IMG/VR virus record: IMGVR_UViG_3300037042_000863
Span: 1-27,359 of that record
Strand: one strand, 5' to 3'
DNA from: a virus
DNA: 27,359 nt
Shown: piece after piece, positions 15,367 to 23,654 of the stretch
Position numbering within the stretch: position 1 is the stretch's first letter
Layout: every line of letters begins with the position of its first letter
The notes under the pieces: generated by a model
What the model was told of the DNA's origin: nothing
The model's input: only the letters and a program-made list of their open reading frames with translations
The model's database searches: none
Position numbers and translations under genes: made by a program

Positions 15367-17236
15367 CTATATCTTGCTTTCTTTGGTACAGTTGAACGTC
15401 AGAAACACCCGTTACAATATTACGCGTTATGTCAATCGGGAAACCGCTAAACGAACCGTCAACAAAAGTACACCCAATTCTTTTAAATGGGCTGTTTCTG
15501 ATGTCATTCCATGTGCTTGCATCTAACGGGTATTCAAATCTTGACCTAGATATGAACGCGTTATTGTTGTTTATCACTTTGTAGATGCCACCGTAAGCCC
15601 CCGTTTGTACCGCTTCAAATCTACCGCCGTAGTTGATGCTTCCGTTAAAAGCAAGACCAACATACACCCTCGTTCCCGCAGGCATATAAAAAGTAGAACT
15701 ACCAAATACGTGGCGATTATTAAAGTAATGATATTGTTGATTAAATGTGATGTTCGGATTGACATCAATATCAACTGGCGTTGACATTAACACGCCACCC
15801 GAATCAACGTGATACATAGTGGTTCTAAAATAAGCACCTGTCAAATAGAAGTCAACCCCTATTGATGCCACCATGTCAATGGGTGCTTCAAAGTACCCTG
15901 TATTGAACGACCCACCGCCTGACGTGTTTATTATACCTATTTGATAATCGCCATTAATATCAAAGTTCGGAAAGGTTGAATCATTATCAGGTGAAAAGAA
16001 GTTTGATGTCGGATTGGTCGTATTTGTTTGAGTAGCGGTAAGCGTTGCAAGAACTAATCTTTGTTCCGTGTTAAGCAATTGAACGATTGAAAAGGGGAAA
16101 GTTTCCGACCACCTTTCAGAAGCATATCTATTCGTGAAGTATTCATTGTAGAAGTAATCGGGGCTTAATGGGCTGATGGTAACGGCTGCGGTGTCTGTGG
16201 AGTTGCAATGAATGATCACTATGTCATTATCATAGTCATCGTTGTCCGTGCCACCATTCGCTACTGGCTGCATATCCTGAATGATGTTCGTGTCGGTTAT
16301 GAGCGTCTGCAATTGTAGGTCTAATTCAGTATCAATGTTGCATTGACCGCTTAAAAAGAATTGCTCTTTTTGAAACCCGTTATAGCTAAGTTTGATCAAG
16401 TAGCCATATCCTGATGCAACTTGTGCCGATCCCATTTTAATTGAGGCGTAGAATTGTTGGCGATTGCTTTCTTGGCTTACATCATTCACATTATCGATCG
16501 TGGCGGATGTTCCCAACTCCCTAAAATATGCCTTTGGTTCAATCCTTAGTGTATTGCCTTCAATCACACCCGCCAAGTTGTGCAGCTTGTTTATGTCATT
16601 AAAGAAGTCCATGAATGAAATATATGGAGTTAGTTCTGCCGCGCCAAGCCTCAACTCTTGGCCTCTTACAATGACAGAATATGCCGCTTCACCCCCATTT
16701 GTAGGGTCGAAGTAATCCGAAACAAATGTCATCTCTCCGTTAGTCATGAATTGAACCAACTCATTGAACACATCAAAAATTCTATAACCCCGCCTAGTTA
16801 CATCAAGCGTACCTGTCGGGTCTGGACAAGTTATGTCGGTAAATACGCTTGTGATCGGCACAAAGTCTTTTGAAAGCGCAACACCTATCTGAACCTTGAT
16901 CCCCTTGTTGTTGTCTATGGTCTCAATGAATTTATCAGAAACGATCTTGCACTCAGCCTCTCGTCTGCTTAGATTCCATTTTACATCGTTTAGGAATATT
17001 ACACCGTTGTAAGTGATTCCACTAACGTCGTCAAGTATTTCGACATCAATAATTGAACAAACATCAGTATCAAATTGACCGCGCAAATAGTTATATCCAT
17101 CGTTGATAAACACCACGTCACCATCCAGCTGATTAAGGTACATGGAAAGTTCGCTGTTGTAAAATACGCGGTCGTTCAACTCATCAAGACCTAAAGCCTT
17201 ATCATACAGTTGACCATCTAAAGTTACACTAAGCAT
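15359..17236 (-). CDS. Distal tail / baseplate hub-like protein
   Basis: A 625-residue protein directly after the tape measure gene, the place of distal tail and tail-associated lysin-type proteins. The first 330 residues (VFYNSELSMYLNQLDGDVVF; ECKIVSDKFIETIDNNKGIK) are beta-rich, as expected for a baseplate hub ring. The C-terminal part from about 400 is rich in Asn, Thr, Tyr and Gly (PDNDSTFPNFDINGDYQIGI; NTGYFEAPIDMVASIGVDFY) and may be an additional jelly-roll domain. No lytic enzyme motif is visible. It overlaps the tape measure end by 8 bases and the next gene by 8 bases. Function is from context. Confidence 0.55.
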   Translation of the reverse strand: MLSVTLDGQLYDKALGLDELNDRVFYNSELSMYLNQLDGDVVFINDGYNYLRGQFDTDVCSIIDVEILDDVSGITYNGVIFLNDVKWNLSRREAECKIVSDKFIETIDNNKGIKVQIGVALSKDFVPITSVFTDITCPDPTGTLDVTRRGYRIFDVFNELVQFMTNGEMTFVSDYFDPTNGGEAAYSVIVRGQELRLGAAELTPYISFMDFFNDINKLHNLAGVIEGNTLRIEPKAYFRELGTSATIDNVNDVSQESNRQQFYASIKMGSAQVASGYGYLIKLSYNGFQKEQFFLSGQCNIDTELDLQLQTLITDTNIIQDMQPVANGGTDNDDYDNDIVIIHCNSTDTAAVTISPLSPDYFYNEYFTNRYASERWSETFPFSIVQLLNTEQRLVLATLTATQTNTTNPTSNFFSPDNDSTFPNFDINGDYQIGIINTSGGGSFNTGYFEAPIDMVASIGVDFYLTGAYFRTTMYHVDSGGVLMSTPVDIDVNPNITFNQQYHYFNNRHVFGSSTFYMPAGTRVYVGLAFNGSINYGGRFEAVQTGAYGGIYKVINNNNAFISRSRFEYPLDASTWNDIRNSPFKRIGCTFVDGSFSGFPIDITRNIVTGVSDVQLYQRKQDIDG

Positions 17237-19691
17237 ATCTGTCGCGGCTATTTGAACGAAGTACTTTCTCCATCCTGTTTCCTAAATAAACAAAGCCCTC
17301 TTTTTCGGCCTGTCTATTCCTATCTAATACCCTTAGTAGGTTTCTGTCGTTGAATTGATTATGAAGCATATAAGATGCTCCCATGCCTTCTAGGCCACCT
17401 TCCATTACCTTGTCTATCGCGGGTGCAATGATATTATCAAACTTGTACTTTTCCCAATTACCTGTATTGATGGCCTCCAATATATCAGCATTAGGTTTGG
17501 CATATTTTCCCCTAGTAATGAACTCATTGCCTTCCGCCTCAATCATAACCCCTCCTTGCCCGTGTGAACGACCATGAATCTTGCCTTTATTGTCAACCCA
17601 TCCACCTTCTGCAAATTGCGGCAACGGTTGGCTTGATATGGTTGCAATTTCAGCAGCACCAGCAGCAGCGACAACTGCAGCTAATATAGCACCTAGAATA
17701 ATATTCGGGGCTGTGGCAAATGCGTTGGTCACGCCAAGAGCCGTATTAATAATCGCCTGAACTATCGCGAACTCCTTTTGTTGCTTGGCTTGTTTACGTG
17801 CTATCTGCGCCCTTTTCTTGTCGTATTGCTCCCTAGTTATCTCTTCATTCTTTAAAGCGTTGTCAAGAGCATTATATTGACGTTGATATTGAGCTTCCAC
17901 AAGTGATGCCACCGTACTCGTTACCGATTGCCATGCGCTTAATGTGGTATTGATAAAGTCTAGGTTTTCCTGTTGCCTTTCGGCTTCGACCTGTGCTAAT
18001 TCCTTTTGAAGTTCAATCTGATATTCGATTGACTTTTTATAGGCTTCATCTTGACCAGTTTGAATACCTGACTGAATTTCGGCTAATTGAATCTCGAGAT
18101 CAAGCGTTGATAAACCTAACCTCTTTCTAGCCTCAATTTGTGCGGTTATCCTGTCCATCTCAATTTGAAGCAACGCCTCTGACAGCCCCTCCGCCTCACT
18201 TATTGTTTGGAGGCTGTAAAGTTCATCGCGTTTAAACTTGTTGTCAATGTCGTTCAGGTATCGGTCTTGAGTGGCATCTCGGATAGCTTTAAGGTCAGCG
18301 TTTATTTGGTCTTGAAGTTCCTTCCATTTCACCGCGTCATCGTATTGCCTCTTTGCCGTTTCTTCGGCCTGTTTCTTTAGTGTTTTCTGCGCCTCCGTTT
18401 CTTCCCCAAGCAACTTAGCCAACTCAGCGCGAAGTTGCTTTTCCTTTTCGCGAAGTGGCATAATGTCTTTAACTGCCGTTCCTTCTGCTTGTATCGCGTC
18501 AACCACATCTTTGATGGCCGCCTGATAATATGCCACATTTCTGATTTCTTTTTCAACCGTGTCGGCTTTTGCTGTTGCTACATTTATATAACTTTGAAAC
18601 ACGTCTATCTGTGCAAGGTAGCTTTCGGAAAGTTCGTCCGATGCCTGAATTTCGGCCTTTAGTTGCTTCTGTTTCTTGAGAGCCGATATGCCATATTCAA
18701 TGTTCGCAAGGTCTAAAGCCTTTTGAAGTTCACCAACCTTCTTTTGCTCAGTATCATACGCGTCCTCATTGAATTTCAGATTCTGTTGGATCATTTTCAT
18801 ACGACCCTCATCCGCTTTCATTATGCCCTCAATGTTCTTGATGGTCTTTTGCGCGTTGGACTGACCCTCTTTGAATGATTCGGTCAACGCATCCGAAGCT
18901 TCTTTTGCCCTTACTGCATTAATATCGACCAATGCATCCCATGCTTTGCTTACGTCTTCAACCAATAGGATAAGAGACTTCCCTATATCCACCTTCATGT
19001 TCTCAAACGATGTGCCTATCTGAGCAATCTTATCAGCTGTAGTATCGGCCTGATCGCCCATCTTAGCCATCTCCTCCGTGGCAATGTCACCGATTATCTG
19101 CGCTATCTGACCAACATTAGCGGTCTCAACCCCTACACCCTTAAGACGTGACCTAAGTTCAACCGCACTGATACCAAGGTTGTCAAGGATCAAAGGCGAC
19201 TTTCGACCGATACCAAGGATAATCGAATCAACCAAGTAGTCAACGCTTTCTCCCGTTTCCCTCGCCCGTGCCTGTGCGAATTTGAAAAGGCTTGCAAGGT
19301 TTTCGAGTGGTATCTTAAAGTTGGAAGCCTTAACAGCGTTCTGCATAAGCACCAAGTCGGTTACTGTGCCTCTTGTCGCATCTCTCAACCCTTGCAAGTA
19401 TTGACCTCCTCCGATACGCTTAAATGCACGTTCAACACCTTCGGCCTGTGCGGCTAAGTTGACGGTTTCTTTTGTGAATGATACGAGTTGCTGCACTCCG
19501 AAAGCAACACCGATAGCAGCCCCGACCTTTGATAGATCGCTGACAAGATTGGATGACATTTGCTTGAAACCCTCCTCGGTCTTTTTGCGCTCTTGGTCAA
19601 TCTTGGAAACGCGATTAGCCAAAGCATCTAGGTTCTTCAACGCTTGGTCAACCTTTACAGTATATTCAGCGACTATCTTATCAGTTGCCAC
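17229..19691 (-). CDS. Tail tape measure protein
   Basis: An 820-residue protein that starts at GTG 19691. It has an N-terminal coiled coil (residues about 10-50), Gly/Ala-rich hydrophobic segments (SKVGAAIGVAFGVQQLVSF), long charged coiled coils at about 280-620 and a hydrophobic region at about 645-685 (NTALGVTNAFATAPNIILGA, then ILAAVVAAAGAAEIAT). A Gly-rich segment follows (FAEGGWVDNKGKIHG). This is the usual tape measure layout; the protein sets tail length and may help DNA cross the host membrane. At roughly 1.5 angstrom per residue it would fit a tail of about 120 nm, which is an estimate. The chaperone pair lies directly upstream. Confidence 0.88.
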   Translation of the reverse strand: MATDKIVAEYTVKVDQALKNLDALANRVSKIDQERKKTEEGFKQMSSNLVSDLSKVGAAIGVAFGVQQLVSFTKETVNLAAQAEGVERAFKRIGGGQYLQGLRDATRGTVTDLVLMQNAVKASNFKIPLENLASLFKFAQARARETGESVDYLVDSIILGIGRKSPLILDNLGISAVELRSRLKGVGVETANVGQIAQIIGDIATEEMAKMGDQADTTADKIAQIGTSFENMKVDIGKSLILLVEDVSKAWDALVDINAVRAKEASDALTESFKEGQSNAQKTIKNIEGIMKADEGRMKMIQQNLKFNEDAYDTEQKKVGELQKALDLANIEYGISALKKQKQLKAEIQASDELSESYLAQIDVFQSYINVATAKADTVEKEIRNVAYYQAAIKDVVDAIQAEGTAVKDIMPLREKEKQLRAELAKLLGEETEAQKTLKKQAEETAKRQYDDAVKWKELQDQINADLKAIRDATQDRYLNDIDNKFKRDELYSLQTISEAEGLSEALLQIEMDRITAQIEARKRLGLSTLDLEIQLAEIQSGIQTGQDEAYKKSIEYQIELQKELAQVEAERQQENLDFINTTLSAWQSVTSTVASLVEAQYQRQYNALDNALKNEEITREQYDKKRAQIARKQAKQQKEFAIVQAIINTALGVTNAFATAPNIILGAILAAVVAAAGAAEIATISSQPLPQFAEGGWVDNKGKIHGRSHGQGGVMIEAEGNEFITRGKYAKPNADILEAINTGNWEKYKFDNIIAPAIDKVMEGGLEGMGASYMLHNQFNDRNLLRVLDRNRQAEKEGFVYLGNRMEKVLRSNSRDRYA

Positions 19692-19720
19692 GCGAACACG
19701 GATAGAATTGTGTTAGAAGG

Positions 19721-19990
19721 TTATCGTGAAGCCGCCTTCTTATCGCGCTCGTTTCGGGCTTTCTCAAGCCGTTGTGCAAATATACGCAATTCAAAGATGA
19801 ACCGCTTACCGTCTAACGCCATCAGGTAATCATATCTTTCGGGTGTGTCGCTCAGAACATTTCGAACGAACTCAATGAACTTGTAGGAATTGGTCGCTAC
19901 GCCTTGTCGGAGTTCATCGAAAGAAGTATATTCCTTTCGTTTCTTGCCTCCTTTATGGCTTCTTGCCAACCGTGCAAGAGCATCTTCCAT
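19721..19990 (-). CDS. Tail assembly chaperone frameshift extension (gpT-like)
   Basis: An 89-residue frame that overlaps the end of the chaperone gene by 94 bases in the -1 frame. It is basic and helical (LARLARSHKGGKKRKEYTSF; DKRF-type end KARNERDKKAASR). The -1 frame is open back to the T9 slip site at 20044-20052, adding 18 codons that begin SPDRCERPIRTIQDFQRL. A -1 shift at the slip site would give a fusion of about 285 residues, the equivalent of lambda gpGT, which binds the tape measure. The ATG at 19990 is probably not its natural start. It lies 29 bases before the tape measure gene. Confidence 0.65.
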   Translation of the reverse strand: MEDALARLARSHKGGKKRKEYTSFDELRQGVATNSYKFIEFVRNVLSDTPERYDYLMALDGKRFIFELRIFAQRLEKARNERDKKAASR

Positions 19991-20577
19991 GAGTCGCTGG
20001 AAATCTTGAATCGTTCGGATAGGTCTCTCACAACGGTCAGGCGAAAAAAAAAGACGTTGCCCGTATCAATGAGGGTCTTAATATAGTCGCATTTTTCCCT
20101 GTGAATGTCATCGTTGACGGTGTGCGGGTCTTCGTCTTCGCGAACGAGGTCTGTGGCTATGAGATTGATAAGCACGTCCAATGGTATCACTTCGTCCTTG
20201 ATGGTCTTCAATCGTGTCAGGATAGCACCCGCTTCAATCAGTTTGCCTTTTGCCAACGCGGTATTAACGTCCTCAACCGTCTGGTCGAATAGTTCAGGGC
20301 TTATACGCGCGGTCAGGTATTCGTAGGCTTGCATGTTGGCCGCAATACGTTTCATAGGGTTTCCCATACCTTCAGGAAACTCATACCACGCTTTGCCCGT
20401 ATGGTCAACGAACATCAGCCTTAGTTCCTTCTTATCAACGGGCTTGACCCATCGTTTAGCTATGTAAGCGGTCTGTTCCTGTTCAGTCCAAAAGGCATCA
20501 AGTCCTTTCTGTCTTACGAAATCCGCGACCGCATCAGCGTCCAACCTTTCGAGAATCTTACTTGTCCAACTTTTCAA
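19897..20577 (-). CDS. Tail assembly chaperone (gpG-like)
   Basis: A 226-residue, largely helical protein just before the gpT-like ORF and tape measure gene. It opens MKSWTSKILERLDADAVADF and contains a middle segment GAILTRLKTIKDEVIPLDVL. In lambda-like phages the unshifted gpG product coats the tape measure and a minor frameshifted gpGT recruits tail tube subunits. Here the T9 run at codons 176-178 lies about 48 codons before the stop, so the shift replaces a substantial C-terminus. The start is TTG 20577, inside the end of the membrane protein gene (20-base overlap). The call rests on position, the -1 frame overlap and the slip site. Confidence 0.65.
   Translation of the reverse strand: MKSWTSKILERLDADAVADFVRQKGLDAFWTEQEQTAYIAKRWVKPVDKKELRLMFVDHTGKAWYEFPEGMGNPMKRIAANMQAYEYLTARISPELFDQTVEDVNTALAKGKLIEAGAILTRLKTIKDEVIPLDVLINLIATDLVREDEDPHTVNDDIHREKCDYIKTLIDTGNVFFFRLTVVRDLSERFKISSDSWKMLLHGWQEAIKEARNERNILLSMNSDKA
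20044..20052 (-). other. Probable -1 ribosomal frameshift site (T9)
   Basis: On the mRNA strand nine consecutive T encode Phe176-178 of the chaperone (GTC TTT TTT TTT CGC). The run fits the slippery pattern X XXY YYZ. In the -1 frame there are stops just upstream (TAA and TGA within about 15 bases before the run), and the frame is then open through the gpT-like ORF. The location just upstream of the tape measure gene matches the lambda G/T arrangement. Confidence 0.65.
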
Positions 20578-20857
20578 TCAGTCTATTGATTATGTGAATC
20601 AACGCGGCAACTACGAACACGAATAACGACCATTGGATTATGTTGCGACTTCCGTAGTGATAAAAGTAGCTTGCAGTTCCCCAAACGGACGGCATGCAAT
20701 AAACGCAAAATATGATGGGCTTAAGGGCGTTCCGATACCATTTACCTTCCATCATATCCCAATACTCATCCAATCCGTTGCCTGTAAAAGAATTAAGCAC
20801 CATGTCAACGCATCGGTTCAATCCGATAATGAACAATGCCGTGTAAAGTTCTATCAT
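20558..20857 (-). CDS. Small membrane protein
   Basis: A 99-residue protein with about three hydrophobic segments: residues 3-22 (ELYTALFIIGLNRCVDMVL), about 45-66 (ALKPIIFCVYCMPSVWGTAS) and about 73-92 (IIQWSLFVFVVAALIHIINR), followed by a charged tail EKLDK. It overlaps the upstream gene as ATGA and the chaperone gene by 20 bases. A holin role is possible from its size and topology, but it sits inside the tail operon, and membrane proteins of this type occur there with unknown role. Confidence 0.6.
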   Translation of the reverse strand: MIELYTALFIIGLNRCVDMVLNSFTGNGLDEYWDMMEGKWYRNALKPIIFCVYCMPSVWGTASYFYHYGSRNIIQWSLFVFVVAALIHIINRLIEKLDK

Positions 20858-21216
20858 GCCGCGCTTACTTTGCTCTCAGCTACCGTTACGTCCGTGACCC
20901 GTTCAAACGAGACAAGGATACAATCAACAAGCGTAGTGGTCGATGGTAGTTTAAACTGCGACTTGACCATCATTTGCCCTACGCTTGCGTTCATCCAAAG
21001 TTCGTAGCTATTGCCTTGCATCTTGTTTGGGAACTCGATTGACACCTTGCCGCTTGCACCACTTGTAACGGCCTCGTTTCCGATAAGACCGTTAGCCGTG
21101 TTCATCCACCACACTTGCAAAGCAACACCTGCACCCGCAGGCCAGTCACCTACCCAAACATCGTCCGAACAATATAGGACGGGCAATACCTTAGTACACG
21201 GATCGCAGACGCTCAT
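20854..21216 (-). CDS. Small beta-rich virion-like protein
   Basis: A 120-residue protein starting MSVCDPCTKVLPVLYCSDDV, with three Cys in the first 16 residues. The rest alternates beta strands and polar loops (GVALQVWWMNTANGLIG; GKVSIEFPNKMQGNSYELWM) and resembles an immunoglobulin-like or jelly-roll domain. Start and stop both lie in ATGA overlaps with neighbours. A minor structural or decoration role is plausible; I do not recognise the family. Confidence 0.6.
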   Translation of the reverse strand: MSVCDPCTKVLPVLYCSDDVWVGDWPAGAGVALQVWWMNTANGLIGNEAVTSGASGKVSIEFPNKMQGNSYELWMNASVGQMMVKSQFKLPSTTTLVDCILVSFERVTDVTVAESKVSAA

Positions 21217-21377
21217 GGTTTCAATAGTTTCAATTCACCTGTTTTCGGATTGACCGAATACCCGACCTTCTGACACATCTTGACAAAGCTATTGAAGTTC
21301 GCGTTGATCTCGTTCTTCGCCTTTGTCAAAGCGTTGGCGTTATGCCGTAGGTTATCCAGTTGTTCTTCGGGTGTCAC
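21213..21377 (-). CDS. 54-residue small protein after TerL
   Basis: A short frame from GTG 21377 to a stop that overlaps the next ATG as ATGA. It begins MTPEEQLDNLRHNANALTKA and ends VNPKTGELKLLKP. The N-terminal 40 residues are helical and probably form a coiled coil; the end is a short beta hairpin. It starts three bases after the TerL stop. It fills an otherwise empty gap of about 165 bases in the operon, which with the double junctions supports it as a gene. Function unknown. Confidence 0.6.
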   Translation of the reverse strand: MTPEEQLDNLRHNANALTKAKNEINANFNSFVKMCQKVGYSVNPKTGELKLLKP

Positions 21378-21380
21378 GGC

Positions 21381-23654
21381 TCAAATATACAATTTCTGTC
21401 GGTAACGGATATACTTCTGCACCGCGTCATGGTTGACCAAGTATCTGACCGCATCCAAGTGGTCGGCCTTTTCATGCGCATGCTTTCGGTTGGTCTTAAC
21501 AATTCCACCTTCGCCATCGGCCTCAACGAACTTCATGTCCCGGATAGTATTCGGGCAACGCGGGTCAATCCTGAAATCAATATCATGCGGCAACTCCCGC
21601 GAATGGAATAGCACAAAGTTAAGGTCATTGCGGCTGTTGGAGTGCTTCGGGTTCGGGCTTGTTTGAATCTGCCGTGCCGATAGCCCTAACTCACGCCTTA
21701 TCTGTTCAAAGTTTGAAGCGTTGTCTGACTGACCAAGTTCCTTCTTATTCCCGTTGTAGTCGCCTGTTATTACGCAATTCCAAAGGTAGTGATGGAATTT
21801 GTGCCGAATGTTTGCAACGGCTTGATGCACCGAACCCTTCTCGATTGTCTCCTCCATGAATATATGACAATGGAATCCCTCCTTATCCTGCCAAACGTGC
21901 GAATAGATGAATGCGAACGGCTCGATGTTAAAGTCCATCGAAATGATAAGCTGCCGACTTTCGGAGTGATAGCACGGTTTGATGTGGTGTTCGTCTGACC
22001 AGTTGAAAGCGAAAGGATTGTTGACCTCTTCATCAGCGTCCCAATTACCATACAATAGCCTTTGCTTGTCATAATCGGAACGCATTCTTCCAAGCTGTTG
22101 CTCATACAACTCTTTGAACTTGTCGTTGGGATTGTCGGATAGAAGCGACTGTACAAATGTGATATGTTCGGGCAACGCTTCGGGGTCAACGAACTTTTTC
22201 TTAACCCAATTCTTGCGCGGGTTTCCTGTACTCAAAACCTTCGGGGTCAATCCATACTCATCCAACTTGTAACGGATACGGCTACTAACAATGTCGTAAG
22301 CCTTTTCGGTTATTTCGGTAACCTCGTCAATGAACGCATCGGTGTACTCCGTTGAACCAAGCGAAATAAAGTCGGGGTCGGATGGATATAAGAACAGGTC
22401 TTTTAGAACCGTGACCGAACCGTTAGACCAATTGACCGTGTGCTTCTGTGAGTTGTAATTGAAGTCAACACCTACCTGATAGCCCATTATGTGAGCGACC
22501 TCAAAAAGAGTGACTAAGGTTGATTGTTCTAACGCGGATATTTTAGCCCTACCGATAAGCCCCCGACTTCCAGCATATTGCATCCTTCGGTTTATGTGCC
22601 ACACGCAACCGAACCATGACTTACCGCTATTATGAACGAGTATGTTATCGCGACTAACGCAATAGTTGTGATTGTCCTCAACGCATAGGTCGTAAACGGT
22701 TTCTGTTGAAGGTTGAAACCTGACTGAAAGTATTTCATCCAACCTTATACAACGTGCCTCCAGCTTCTCAAAATCACATCCTTTATTGTGTCCGGTGCTA
22801 CCCCATATTCGTCTGCCAACATTTGACGTGTGTATTTCCTTGGCTTGAACTTCGCGCGTATTTCCATTACTTGCGTTTCGGTCAACTTTGCCGTTCCTAC
22901 CTTTGAACCACGAACACAACAGTTCGGGTGTTGTTGTTCGCCCTTCTCGAAACGGAAACCGCCTTTGCCATTCTTTACAGCGTGTTCGGAGTTCTCCTTT
23001 GCGGATACCCATTCCAAGTTTTCCACGCGGTTGTCCGTCTTTATCATATTGATATGATTCACCTGTTCCTTGTTCAAGTAATGTGGTATCCATGCTTGTG
23101 CAACTACCCTGTGAACCTTTACCGTTCCAGTTCTTGAGTTGGTCTTTATCATTGTTCGAAGATACCCGTGTGCATCCAACGCGGGTTTCATTATCGCGGG
23201 TCGTTTTGAACCTTTCCAATCGGTTGTCAATAGCCGACCCATGTTCGATATTAGATAGCGGTTTTCCGTGTCCAACACGTATTTCCATTGCTCGTTCGGC
23301 AATGTATCCAGCCCGATGCCAAGATCCTTCAAAGTAAAACTCATGATTCTCTGTGCATTTAAGTTCGTAGTTCTTAAATTCAAAGATACATAAACTTTCC
23401 GTTTGAGTGTGCTGCGGGTAGGTAAATGTTTCAAGTACTATCTTGAACTCGGAAACTCCACTATCAATATTGACAGATAATACCGAATCGCCTACTTTAA
23501 TTTGGCTTATCGGTATGTGACCTGTTGATGTATGAACTAAAGTATCGGCTGCAAAACACCCCGCGCCCCCTCCATAGAATGTCTCAGACACCTTCGGGTT
23601 ATTTTCGAGGTAGTGCCACGCCTTAGATTGTTTCTTCGATAGGTCAATGCTCAC
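21381..23654 (-). CDS. terL: Terminase large subunit precursor with intein
   Basis: A 757-residue precursor from GTG 23654. The extein halves join to a 447-residue TerL: Walker A GGGAG (28-32) plus SGKSW (343-347), Walker B FIDEVTE (441-447), coupling motif STGNP (475-479), and an RNase H-like nuclease with Asp in SMDFNIEP (574), GDYNGNKK (632) and KADHLDAVRY (731-734). TerL powers DNA packaging at the portal and cuts the concatemer. Residues 33-342 are an intein lying within the P-loop, so splicing is required for ATPase activity. It overlaps TerS by 11 bases, the normal TerS-TerL order. It is not followed by the portal gene, which lies about 18 kb further on. Confidence 0.92.
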   Translation of the reverse strand: MSIDLSKKQSKAWHYLENNPKVSETFYGGGAGCFAADTLVHTSTGHIPISQIKVGDSVLSVNIDSGVSEFKIVLETFTYPQHTQTESLCIFEFKNYELKCTENHEFYFEGSWHRAGYIAERAMEIRVGHGKPLSNIEHGSAIDNRLERFKTTRDNETRVGCTRVSSNNDKDQLKNWNGKGSQGSCTSMDTTLLEQGTGESYQYDKDGQPRGKLGMGIRKGELRTRCKEWQRRFPFREGRTTTPELLCSWFKGRNGKVDRNASNGNTREVQAKEIHTSNVGRRIWGSTGHNKGCDFEKLEARCIRLDEILSVRFQPSTETVYDLCVEDNHNYCVSRDNILVHNSGKSWFGCVWHINRRMQYAGSRGLIGRAKISALEQSTLVTLFEVAHIMGYQVGVDFNYNSQKHTVNWSNGSVTVLKDLFLYPSDPDFISLGSTEYTDAFIDEVTEITEKAYDIVSSRIRYKLDEYGLTPKVLSTGNPRKNWVKKKFVDPEALPEHITFVQSLLSDNPNDKFKELYEQQLGRMRSDYDKQRLLYGNWDADEEVNNPFAFNWSDEHHIKPCYHSESRQLIISMDFNIEPFAFIYSHVWQDKEGFHCHIFMEETIEKGSVHQAVANIRHKFHHYLWNCVITGDYNGNKKELGQSDNASNFEQIRRELGLSARQIQTSPNPKHSNSRNDLNFVLFHSRELPHDIDFRIDPRCPNTIRDMKFVEADGEGGIVKTNRKHAHEKADHLDAVRYLVNHDAVQKYIRYRQKLYI
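22629..23558 (-). mobile_element. Intein in the TerL Walker A loop
   Basis: Precursor residues 33-342 (310 residues). Block A starts at Cys33 (CFAADTLVHTSTGHIPISQI, then KVGDSVLS). Block B is CTENHEFYF with Thr101 and His104. Block F is at about 315-333 (STETVYDLCVEDNHNYCV). Block G ends ILVHN with His341 and Asn342, followed by Ser343 as the +1 nucleophile. All key splicing residues are present, so it should splice by the Cys1/Ser+1 route. Blocks A-B and F-G add up to roughly 115 residues, the size of a mini-intein. The roughly 195 residues between them are hydrophilic with no endonuclease motif in this frame; the same DNA carries an HNH gene in the +1 frame. Confidence 0.9.
22745..23344 (-). 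CDS. HNH homing endonuclease nested out of frame in the intein
   Basis: A 199-residue frame, +1 to the TerL precursor, from ATG 23344 to TAA 22745. Domains in order: NUMOD4 (about 14-60; PNEQWKYVLDTENRYLISNM, then GRLL), HNH (about 70-125; VHRVVAQAWIPHYLNKEQVN, then HINMIKTDNRVENLEWVSAK) and a C-terminal helix-turn-helix (RQMLADEYGVAPDTIKDVIL). HNH enzymes of this group cut DNA at long sites and spread their host element. The ATG lies in the codons for block B (CAT GAG) and the gene ends just before block F, so it fills the classical endonuclease slot. The open frame continues upstream to a TTG at 23434, but the domain starts after Met at 23344. Confidence 0.85.
   Translation of the reverse strand: MSFTLKDLGIGLDTLPNEQWKYVLDTENRYLISNMGRLLTTDWKGSKRPAIMKPALDAHGYLRTMIKTNSRTGTVKVHRVVAQAWIPHYLNKEQVNHINMIKTDNRVENLEWVSAKENSEHAVKNGKGGFRFEKGEQQHPNCCVRGSKVGTAKLTETQVMEIRAKFKPRKYTRQMLADEYGVAPDTIKDVILRSWRHVV

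Noticed and set aside
20558-20857. Holin call for the 99-residue membrane protein
   Set aside because: Size and TM number would fit, but it is in the tail operon with no endolysin nearby, so I left it as a membrane protein.
21770-22189. 139-codon minus-strand frame inside TerL
   Set aside because: It lies in another frame of the TerL nuclease region, is rich in Ser, Arg and Thr, and shows no domain; unlike the HNH frame it looks like a shadow.
23345-23434. Extension of the HNH frame upstream to TTG 23434
   Set aside because: It adds 30 residues without domain features, overlapping intein block A-B coding; the ATG at 23344 fits the NUMOD4 domain better.
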